64,000 nt of DNA from assembly GCA_964036665.1 (NCBI GenBank), contig OZ038530.1, forward strand, positions 4,154,001-4,218,000. The letters are read 5' to 3'. Positions 1 to 9,906 of this stretch are shown here, one piece after another. Position 1 is the first letter of the stretch, and each line of letters begins with the position of its first letter. The notes below the pieces were generated by a model. The model made no database searches. It saw nothing but the letters and a program-made list of their open reading frames with translations, and was not told the DNA's origin. The position numbers and the translations under genes are program-made. The DNA comes from Gordius sp. MW1. Its lineage: Eukaryota > Nematomorpha > Gordioida > Gordea > Gordiidae.

Positions 1-345
1 CTTAAAACCTCTTTGCGGAAGTCAATCGAGGATAATAGGATTCTCAAATTGGCTTACTTTTATATATTTTTTCATGCTCTTTCACATAGAATCGAAAAAA
101 ATAAATATTTTTACCTCAAAATTTTTCACATATTTTCCTTTCAACCGTATGCATCCGATGAAAGTTGTCGTTTTCAGACGTGGTTTCTATGATCCCAAGT
201 AAAAATTTATCAGAATCTGAAAACTATTACTTTGAAATCATGATCGCATAGAGCCATTTTCAAAAATTAAGCACTCACGTTGCGATACAACAAACTAATT
301 GCAACAATAAAACGTTGTCTTTTGTCAAAATGATAGTTCTCGCAG
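1..345 (+). repeat. Reference satellite monomer (A type)
   Basis: First full monomer, 345 bp, 109 G+C by hand count (about 32%). Landmarks in order: head 'cttaaaacctctttgcgg'; a TATA-like stretch near 59-70; A/T tracts at about 94-145 (including 'aaaattttt'), of the kind that can bend DNA; 'gcatccgatg' near 150; a type-specific zone from about 140 to 260; an 8-bp perfect palindrome ATCATGAT at 237-244; a longer dyad at 279-305; and the tail 'agttctcgcag'. A-type marks are 'cctttcaaccgtatgc', 'ctatgatccc', 'gaatctgaaaac', 'gagccattttc' and 'aattgcaac'. The length is close to two nucleosome repeats, which is common for satellites, but this is only a length comparison. No internal half-length duplication is visible. 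Confidence 0.93.
279..305. other. Dyad symmetry carried by most monomers
   Basis: GTTGCGAT, an 11-nt spacer (acaacaaacta), then ATCGCAAC. The arms are perfect 8-bp inverted copies in most monomers. In this first monomer and other A-type copies the right arm is ATTGCAAC, a C-to-T change at a CpG that costs one base pair. The 1030 and 3420 monomers have a spacer 3 nt shorter, the 5810 monomer loses 4 nt of the spacer and right arm, and a monomer near 47426 has ATCGAAAC. The word 'acgttg' also occurs on both sides of the dyad. It could be a binding site for a dimeric protein or a small RNA hairpin; nothing in the sequence decides between these. Confidence 0.7.
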
Positions 346-864
346 CTTAAAACCTCTTTGCGGAAGTCAATCGAGGATAATAGGATTCTCAAATTGGCTT
401 ACTTTTATATATTTTTTCATGCTCTTTCACATAGAATTGAAAAATCTTTTTACCTCAAAATTTTTCACATTTTTTTCTTTCAACCGTATTCATCCGATTA
501 GAGTTGTCGTTTTCAGAGGTGGTTTCCATGATAAAAAATAAAAATTTATCAGAATCAGAAAATTATTACTTTGAAATCATGATCGCATAGTGCATTTTTG
601 AAAAATTAAGCACTCACGTTGCGATACAACAAACTAATCGCAACAATAAAACGTTGTCTTTTGTCAAAATGATAGTTCTCGCAGCTTAAAACCTCTTTGC
701 GGAAGTCAATCGAGGATAATAGGATTCTCAAATTGGCTTACTTTTATATATTTTTTCATGCTCTTTCACATAGAATCGAAAAAAATAAATATTTTTACCT
801 CAAAATTTTTCACATATTTTTCTTTGAACCGTATTCATCCGATGAAAGTTGTCGTTTTCAAACG

Positions 865-3800
865 TGGTTTCTATGATCCCAAGTAAAAATTTATCAGAAT
901 CTAAAAACTATTACTTTGAAATCATGATCGCATAGTGCATTTTTGAAAAATTAAGCACTCACGTTGCGATACAACAAACTAATCGCAACAATAAAACATT
1001 GTCTTTTGTCAAAATGATAGTTCTCGCAGCTTAAAACCTCTTTTCGGAAGTCAATCGAGGATAATAGGATTCTCAAATATGCCTACTTTTATATATTTTT
1101 TTATGCTCTTTCACATAGAATCGAAAAAAAATATATTTTTACCTCAAAATTTTTCACATATATTTCTTTCAACCGTATTCATCCGATGAAAGTTGTCGTT
1201 TTCAGACGTGGTTTCCATGATAAAAAGTAAAAATTTATCAGAATCAGAAAACTATTACTTTGAAATCATGATCGCATAGTGCATTTTTGAAAAATTAAGC
1301 ACTCACGTTGCGATACAAACTAATCGCAACAATAAAACGTTTTCTTTTGTCAAAATGATAGTTCTCGCAGCTTAAAACCTCTTTTCGGAAGTAAATCGAT
1401 GATAATAGGATTCTCAAATTGGCTTACTTTTATATATTTTTTCATGCTCTTTCACATAGAATCGAAAAAAAAAATATTTTTACCTCAAAATTTTTCACAT
1501 ATTTTTCTTTGAACCGTATTCATCCGATGAAAGTTGTCGTATTAAGACGTGGGTTCTATGATAAAAAGTAAAAATTTATCAGAATCAGAGAACTATTACT
1601 TTGAAATCATGATCGCATAGACCAGTTTTCAAAAATTAAGCAATCACGTTGCGATACAACAAACTAATCGCAACAATAAAACGTTGTCTTTTGTCAAAAT
1701 GATAGTTCTCGCAGCTTAAAACCTCTTTGCGGAAGTCAATCGAGGATAATAGGATTCTCAAATTGGCTTACTTTTATATATTTTTTCATGCTCTTTCACA
1801 TAGAATCGAAAAAAATAAATATTTTTACCTCAAAATTTTTCACATATTTTTCTTTGAACCGTATTCATCCGATGAAAGTTGTCTTTTTCAGACGTGGTTT
1901 CTATGATCCCAAGTAAAAATTTATCAGAATCTGAAAACTATTACTTTGAAATCATGATCGCATAGACCAGTTTTAAAAAATTAAGCAATCACGTTGCGAT
2001 ACAACAAACTAATCGCAACAATAAAACGTTGTCTTTTGTCAAAATGATAGTTCTCGCAGTTTAAACCTCTTTTCGGAAGTCAATCGAGGATAATATTCTT
2101 AAATTGGCTTACTGTTATATATTTTTTCATGCTCTTTCACATAGAATCGAAAAAAAAAATATTTTTACCTCAAAATTTTTCACATATTTTTCTTTGAACC
2201 GTATTCATCCGATGAAAGTTGTCGTATTAAGACGTGGTTTCTATGATGAAAAGTAAAAATTTATCAGAATCAGACAACTATTACTTTGAAATCATGATCG
2301 CATAGACCAGTTTTCAAAAATTAAGCAATCACGTTGCGATACAACAAACTAATCGCAACAATAAAACGTTGTCTTTTGTCAAAATGATATTTCTCGCAGC
2401 TTAAAACCTCTTTTCGGAAGTCAATCGAGGATAATAGGATTCTCAAATTGGCTTACTTTTATATATTTTTTCATGCTCTTTCACATAGAATCGAAAAAAA
2501 AAATATTTTTACGTCAAAATTTTTCACATATTTTCCTTTCAACCGTATGCATCCGATAAAAGTTGTCGTTTTCAGACGTGGTTTCTATGATCCCAAGTAA
2601 AAATTTATCAGAATCAGAGAACTATTACTTTGAAATCATGATCGCATAGACCAGTTTTCAAAAATTAAGCAATCACGTTGCGATACAACAAACTAATCGC
2701 AACAATAAAACGTTATCATTAAAATGATAGTTCTCGCAGCTTAAAGCCTCTTTTCGGAAGTCAATCGAGGATAATAGGATTCTCAAATTGGCTTACTTTT
2801 ATATATTTTTTCATGCTCTTTCACATAGAATCGAAAAAAATAAATATTTTTACCTCAAAATTTTTCACATATTTTTCTTTGAACCGTATTCATCCGATGA
2901 AAGTTGTCGTATTCAGACGTGGTTTCCATGATAAAAAGTAAAAATTTATCAGAATCAGAGAACTATTACTTTGAAATCATGATCGCATATACCAGTTTTC
3001 AAAAATTAAGCAATCACGTTGCGATACAACAAACTAATCGCAACAATAAAACGTTGTCTTTAAAATGATATTTCTCGCAGCTTAAAACCTCTTTTCGGAA
3101 GTCAATCGAGGATAATAGGATTCTCAAATTGGCTTACTTTTATATATTTTTTCATGCTCTTTCACATAGAATTGAAAAATCTTTTTACCTCAAAATTTTT
3201 CACATTTTTTTCTTTCAACCGTATTCATCCGATTAGAGTTGTCGTTTTCAGAGGTGGTTTCTATGATCCCAAGTAAAAATTTATCAGAATCTAAAAACTA
3301 TTACTTTGAAATCATGATCGCATAGTGCATTTTTGAAAAATTAAGCACTCACGTTGCGATACAACAAACTAATCGCAACAATAAAACATTGTCTTTTGTC
3401 AAAATTATAGTTCTCGCAGCTTAAAACCTCTTTTCGGAAGTCAATCGAGGATAATAGGATTCTCAAATATGCCTACTTTTATATATTTTTTTATGCTCTT
3501 TCACATAGAATCGAAAAAAAATATATTTTTACCTCAAAATTTTTCACATATATTTCTTTCAACCGTATTCATCCGATGAAAGTTGTCGTTTTCAGACGTG
3601 GTTTCCATGATAAAAAGTAAAAATTTATCAGAATCAGAAAACTATTACTTTGAAATCATGATCGCATAGTGCATTTTTGAAAAATTAAGCACTCACGTTG
3701 CGATACAAACTAATCGCAACAATAAAACGTTTTCTTTTGTCAAAATGATAGTTCTCGCAGCTTAAAACCTCTTTTCGGAAGTAAATCGATGATAATAGGA

Positions 3801-5644
3801 TTCTCAAATTGGCTTACTTTTATATATTTTTTCATGCTCTTTCACATAGAATCGAAAAAAAAAATATTTTTACCTCAAAATTTTTCACATATTTTTCTTT
3901 GAACCGTATTCATCCGATGAAAGTTGTCGTATTAAGACGTGGGTTCTATGATAAAAAGTAAAAATTTATCAGAATCAGAGAACTATTACTTTGAAATCAT
4001 GATCGCATAGACCAGTTTTCAAAAATTAAGCAATCACGTTGCGATACAACAAACTAATCGCAACAATAAAACGTTGTCTTTTGTCAAAATGATAGTTCTC
4101 GCAGCTTAAAACCTCTTTGCGGAAGTCAATCGAGGATAATAGGATTCTCAAATTGGCTTACTTTTATATATTTTTTCATGCTCTTTCACATAGAATCGAA
4201 AAAAATAAATATTTTTACCTCAAAATTTTTCACATATTTTTCTTTGAACCGTATTCATCCGATGAAAGTTGTCTTTTTCAGACGTGGTTTCTATGATCCC
4301 AAGTAAAAATTTATCAGAATCTGAAAACTATTACTTTGAAATCATGATCGCATAGACCAGTTTTAAAAAATTAAGCAATCACGTTGCGATACAACAAACT
4401 AATCGCAACAATAAAACGTTGTCTTTTGTCAAAATGATAGTTCTCGCAGTTTAAACCTCTTTTCGGAAGTCAATCGAGGATAATATTCTTAAATTGGCTT
4501 ACTGTTATATATTTTTTCATGCTCTTTCACATAGAATCGAAAAAAAAAATATTTTTACCTCAAAATTTTTCACATATTTTTCTTTGAACCGTATTCATCC
4601 GATGAAAGTTGTCGTATTAAGACGTGGTTTCTATGATGAAAAGTAAAAATTTATCAGAATCAGACAACTATTACTTTGAAATCATGATCGCATAGACCAG
4701 TTTTCAAAAATTAAGCAATCACGTTGCGATACAACAAACTAATCGCAACAATAAAACGTTGTCTTTTGTCAAAATGATATTTCTCGCAGCTTAAAACCTC
4801 TTTTCGGAAGTCAATCGAGGATAATAGGATTCTCAAATTGGCTTACTTTTATATATTTTTTCATGCTCTTTCACATAGAATCGAAAAATAAAATATTTTT
4901 ACGTCAAAATTTTTCACATATTTTCCTTTCAACCGTATGCATCCGATAAAAGTTGTCGTTTTCAGACGTGGTTTCTATGATCCCAAGTAAAAATTTATCA
5001 GAATCAGAGAACTATTACTTTGAAATCATGATCGCATAGACCAGTTTTCAAAAATTAAGCAATCACGTTGCGATACAACAAACTAATCGCAACAATAAAA
5101 CGTTATCATTAAAATGATAGTTCTCGCAGCTTAAAGCCTCTTTTCGGAAGTCAATCGAGGATAATAGGATTCTCAAATTGGCTTACTTTTATATATTTTT
5201 TCATGCTCTTTCACATAGAATCGAAAAAAATAAATATTTTTACCTCAAAATTTTTCACATATTTTTCTTTGAACCGTATTCATCCGATGAAAGTTGTCGT
5301 ATTCAGACGTGGTTTCCATGATAAAAAGTAAAAATTTATCAGAATCAGAGAACTATTACTTTGAAATCATGATCGCATATACCAGTTTTCAAAAATTAAG
5401 CAATCACGTTGCGATACAACAAACTAATCGCAACAATAAAACGTTGTCTTTAAAATGATATTTCTCGCAGCTTAAAACCTCTTTTCGGAAGTCAATCGAG
5501 GATAATAGGATTCTCAAATTGGCTTACTTTTATATATTTTTTCATGCTCTTTCACATAGAATTGAAAAAACTTTTTACCTCAAAATTTTTCACATTTTTT
5601 TCTTTCAACCGTATTCATCCGATTAGAGTTGTCGTTTTCAGAGG
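865..5644 (+). repeat. 7-monomer higher-order repeat, 2390 bp, two copies
   Basis: Monomers at 1030, 1371, 1715, 2060, 2400, 2740 and 3081 recur at 3420, 3761, 4105, 4450, 4790, 5130 and 5471, an offset of 2390 bp throughout. Private variants are shared at this offset: 'aaatatgcctac' near 1076/3466, 'cgttttcttttg' near 1338/3728, a head reading 'gtttaaacc' at 2059/4449, and 'cgttatcattaaaatg' near 2710/5100. By eye only a few substitutions separate the copies, for example g/t at about 1015/3405 and a/t near 4889. The start is placed by the crossover inside the 3081 monomer. Outside the unit the sequence departs from the pattern. Confidence 0.9.
3081..3419 (+). repeat. Chimeric monomer at the 2390-bp duplication junction
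   Basis: The left part, up to 'gaggtggttt', matches the 346 and 5471 monomers and shares their marks ('attgaaaaa-ctttttacc', 'cacattttttt', 'gattagag', 'gagg'). From 'ctatgatccc' on it matches the tail of the 685 monomer ('gaatctaaaaac', 'cattgtc'). The switch must lie in the shared 7-bp word 'tggtttc' at 3255-3261. This is the expected signature of an unequal homologous exchange between a 5471-like and a 685-like monomer. Confidence 0.85.
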
Positions 5645-6486
5645 TGGTTTCCATGATAAAAAGTAAAAATTTATCAGAATCAGAAGACTATTACTTTGAA
5701 ATCATGATCGCATAGTGCATTTTTGAAAAATTAAGCACTCACGTTGCGATACAACAAACTAATCGCAACAATAAAACGTTGTCTTTTGTCAAAATGATAG
5801 TTCTCGCAGCTTAAAACCTCTTTTCGGAAGTAAATCGATGATAATAGGATTCTCAAATTGGCTTACTTTTATATATTTTTTCATGCTCTTTCACATAGAA
5901 TCGAAAAAAATAAATATTTTTACCTCAAAATTTTTCACATATTTTTCTTTGAACCGTATTCATCCGATGAAAGTTGTCTTTTTCAGACGTGGTTTCTATG
6001 ATAAAAAGTAAAAATTTATCAGAATAAGAACTATTACTTTGAAATCATGATCGCATATACCAGTTTTCAAAAATTAAGCAATCACGTTGCGATACAACAA
6101 ACGCAACAATAAAACGTTGTTTAAAATGATATTTATCGCAGCTTAAAACCTCTTTTCTAAAGTCAATCGAGGATAATAGGATTCTCAAATTGGCTTACTT
6201 TTTTATATTTTTTCAAGCTCTTTCACGTAGAATCGAAAAAAATAAATCTTTTTACCTCAAAATTTTTCACATTTTTTTCTTTCAACCGTATTCATCCGAT
6301 AAAAGTGTTCGTTTTCAGAGGTGGTTTAAATGATAAAAAGTAAAAACTTATCAGAATCTAAAAACTATTACTTTGAAATCATGATCGCATAGTGCATTTT
6401 TGAAAAATTAAGCACTCACGTTGCGATACAACAAACTAATCGCAACAATAAAACGTTGTCTTTTGTCAAAATGATAGTTCTCGCAG
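5645..6486 (+). repeat. Irregular satellite monomers between HOR blocks
   Basis: The end of the 5471 monomer, then monomers at 5810 (332 bp) and 6142. The 5810 copy has small deletions ('gaataagaactatt', a shortened dyad, and 'gttgtttaaaatg' in place of 'gttgtcttttgtcaaaatg') and starts like the 1371 type ('gtaaatcgatgat'). The 6142 copy carries private changes such as 'ttttctaaag', 'ttcaagctc' and 'cacgtagaatc'. They read as older, less homogenised copies at the edge of the 2390-bp HOR. No gene is present. Confidence 0.8.
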
Positions 6487-7522
6487 CTTAAAACCTCTTT
6501 TCGGAAGTCAATCGAAGATAATAGGATTCTCAAATTGGCCTACTTTTATGTATTTTTTCATGCTCTTTCACATAGAATCGAAAAAAAATAAATATTTTTA
6601 CCTCAAAATTTTTCACATATTTTCCTTTCAACCGTAAGCATCCGATGAAAGTTGTCGTTTTCAGACGTGGTTTCTATGATCCCAAGTAAAAATTTATCAG
6701 AATCTGAAAACTATTACTTTGAAATCATGATCGCATAGAGCCATTTTCAAAAATTAAGCACTCACGTTGCGATACAACAAACTAATCGCAACAATAAAAC
6801 GTTGTCTTTTGTCAAAATGATAGTTCTCGCAGCTTAAAACCTCTTTGCGGAAGTCAATCGAGGATAATAGGATTCTCAAATTGGCTTACTTTTATATATT
6901 TTTTCATGCTCTTTCACATAGAATCGAAAAAAATAAATATTTTTACCTCAAAATTTTTCATATATTTTTCTTTGAACCGTATTCATCCGATGAAAGTTGT
7001 CGTTTTCAGACGTCGTTTCTATGATCCCAAGTAAAAATTTATCAGAATCTAAAAACTATTACTTTGAAATCATGATCGCATGGTGCATTTTTGAAAAATT
7101 AAGCACTCACGTTGCGATACAACAAATTAATCGCAACAATAAAACGTTGTCTTTTGTCAAAATGATAGTTCTCGCAGCTTAAAACCTCTTTTCGGAAGTC
7201 AATCGAAGATAATAGGATTCTCAAATTGGCCTACTTTTATGTATTTTTTCATGCTCTTTCACATAGAATCGAAAAAAATAAATATTTTTACCTCAAAATT
7301 TTTCACATATTTTCCTTTCAACCGTAAGCATCCGATGAAAGTTGTCGTTTTCAGACGTGGTTTCTATGATCCCAAGTAAAAATTTATCAGAATCTGAAAA
7401 CTATTACTTTGAAATCATGATCGCATAGAGCCATTTTCAAAAATTAAGCACTCACGTTGCGATACAACAAACTAATCGCAACAATAAAACGTTGTCTTTT
7501 GTCAAAATGATAGTTCTCGCAG
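6487..7522 (+). repeat. Dimeric repeat (A'/B), ~690 bp
   Basis: Monomers at 6487 and 7178 share 'gaagat', 'tatgtatt' and 'ccgtaagc' (A' type). The monomer at 6833 is B type ('ctttgaacc', 'gtcgtttctatgatccc', 'gcatggtgc', 'caaattaatcgc'); the next monomer, at 7523, is B-like in its first half only. The same A'/B string, including the private 'gcatggtgc', recurs at 51272-52306, about 44.78 kb away. Confidence 0.8.
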
Positions 7523-9906
7523 CTTAAAACCTCTTTGCGGAAGTCAATCGAGGATAATAGGATTCTCAAATTGGCTTACTTTTATATATTTTTTCATGCT
7601 CTTTCACATAGAATCGAAAAAAATAAATATTTTTACCTCAAAATTTTTCACATATTTTTCTTTGAACCGTATTCATCCGATGAAAGTTGTCGTTTTCAGA
7701 CGTGGTTTCTATGATCCCAAGTAAAAATTTATCAGAATCTAAAAACTATTACTTTGAAATCAAAATCGCATAGAGCAGTTTTCAAAAATTAAGCACTCAC
7801 GTTGCGATACAACAAACTAATCGCAACAAAAAACGTTGCTTTTGTCAAAATGATTGTTCTCGCGGCTTAAAACCTCTTTTCGGAAGTCAATCGAGGATAA
7901 TAGGATTCTCAAATTGGCCTACCTTTATATATTTTTTCATGCTCTTTCACATAAAATCGAAAAAAATAAATATTTTTACCTCAAAATTTTTCACATATTT
8001 TTCTTTGAACCGTATTCATCCGATGAAAGTTGTCGTTTTCAGACGTGGTTTCTATGATCCCAAGTAAAAATTTATCAGAATCTAAAAACTATTACTTTGA
8101 AATCAAAATCGCATAGAGCAGTTTTCAAAAATTAAGCACTCACGTTGCGATACAACAAACTAATCGCAACAATAAAACGTTGTCTTTTGTCAAAATGATA
8201 GTTCTCGCAGCTTCAAACCTCTTTTCGGAAGTCAATCGAGGATAATAGGATTCTCAAATTGGCTTACTTTTATATATTTTTTCATGCTCTTTCACATAGA
8301 ATCGAAAAAAATAAATATTTTTTTTTCAACCGTATGCATCCGATAAAAGTTGTCGTTTTCAGACGTGGTTTCCATGATAAAAAGTAAAAATTTATCAGAA
8401 TCAGAAAATTATTACTTTGAAATCATGATCGCATAGTGCATTTTTGAAAAATTAAGCACTCACGTTGCGATACAACAAACTAATCGCAACAATAAAACGT
8501 TGTCTTTTGTCAAAATGATAGTTCTCGCAGCTTAAAACCTCTTTTCGGAAGTCAATCGAGGATAATAGGATTCTCAAATTGGCTTACTTTTATATATTTT
8601 TTCATGCTCTTTCACATAGAATCGAAAAAAATAAATATTTTTATCTCAAAATTTTTCACATATTTTTCTTTGAACCGTATTCATCCGATGAAAGTTGTCG
8701 TTTTCAGACGTGGTTTCTATGATCCCAAGTAAAAATTTATCAGAATCTAAAAACTATTACTTTGAAATCAAAATCGCATAGAGCAGTTTTCAAAAATTAA
8801 GCACTCACGTTGCGATACAACAAACTAATCGCAACAATAAAACGTTGTCTTTTGTCAAAATGATAGTTCTCGCAGCTTCAAACCTCTTTTCGGAAGTCAA
8901 TCGAGGATAATAGGATTCTCAAATTGGCTTACTTTTATATATTTTTTCATGCTCTTTCACATAGAATCGAAAAAAATAAATATTTTTACCTCAAAATTTT
9001 TCACATATTTTTCTTTGAACCCTATTCATCCGATGAAAGTTGTCGTTTTCAGACGTGGTTTCTATGATCCCAAGTAAAAATTTATCAGAATCTAAAAACT
9101 ATTACTTTGAAATCAAAATCGCATAGAGCAGTTTTCAAAAATTAAGCACTCACGTTGCGATACAACAAACTAATCGCAACAAAAAACGTTGCTTTTGTCA
9201 AAATGATAGTTCTCGCGGCTTAAAACCTCTTTTCGGAAGTCAATCGAGGATAATAGGATTCTCAAATTGGCCTACCTTTATATATTTTTTCATGCTCTTT
9301 CACATAGAATCGAAAAAAATAAATATTTTTACCTCAAAATTTTTCACATATTTTTCTTTGAACCGTATTCATCCGATGAAAGTTGTCGTTTTCAGACGTG
9401 GTTTCTATGATCCCAAGTAAAAATTTATCAGAATCTAAAAACTATTACTTTGAAATCAAAATCGCATAGAGCAGTTTTCAAAAATTAAGCACTCACGTTG
9501 CGATACAACAAACTAATCGCAACAATAAAACGTTGTCTTTTGTCAAAATGATAGTTCTCGCAGCTTCAAACCTCTTTTCGGAAGTCAATCGAGGATAATA
9601 GGATTCTCAAATCGGCTTACTTTTATATATTTTTTCATGCTCTTTCACATAGAATCGAAAAAAATAAATATTTTTACCTCAAAATTTTACTCATATTTTT
9701 TTTTCAACCATATGCATCCGATGAAAGTTGTCGTTTTCAGACGTGGTTTCCATGATAAAAAGTAAAAATTTATCAGAATCAGAAAATTATTACTTTGAAA
9801 TCATGATCGCATAGTGCATTTTTGAAAAAAAGCACTCACGTTGCGATACAACAAACTAATCGCAACAATAAAACGTTGTCTTTTGTCAAAATGATAGTTC
9901 TCGCAG
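7523..9906 (+). repeat. 1353-bp repeat of satellite monomers
   Basis: Monomers at 7523, 7866 and 8211 correspond to 8876, 9219 and 9564 at an offset of 1353 bp. Shared private marks are a shortened 'acaaaaaacgttgctttt' near 7826/9179, 'ctcgcggctt' near 7859/9212, and the head 'cttcaaacc' at 8211/9564. The 8211 monomer is only 320 bp because about 25 bp are missing around 8321-8325, where the 'acctcaaaatttttcac' stretch should be. The 8531 monomer lies between the two sets and resembles 7866. Markers in this block reappear at 43681-44369 and 47818-48161. Confidence 0.75.

Noticed and set aside
11-32. CENP-B-box-like word in the monomer head ('ttttcggaagtcaatcgagg')
   Set aside because: It starts with TTCG, but the required A and CGGG of the canonical box are absent at the right spacing. 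No better match was seen on either strand of the monomer.
57-72. TATA box and promoter in each monomer
   Set aside because: 'ttttatatatttttt' resembles a TATA element, but the monomer is about 68% A+T and no initiator, downstream gene or conserved spacing supports a promoter.
1-345. Monomer as an ancient dimer of a ~172-bp unit
   Set aside because: The two halves were compared by eye; only short A/T-rich words match, with no consistent alignment.
6997-7182. Short open reading frames of 61-88 codons, for example 6997-7182, 14220-14405, 43960-44226 and 62452-62637
   Set aside because: They recur at monomer or HOR spacing (2413, 2069, 5165, 6883, 44784 bp), lie wholly in satellite DNA, and exist only where one stop codon is lost ('gcatag' to 'gcatgg', 'gcatat' or 'gcaaag') or a small indel shifts the frame. 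They show no domain or codon signature, so none is annotated as a gene.
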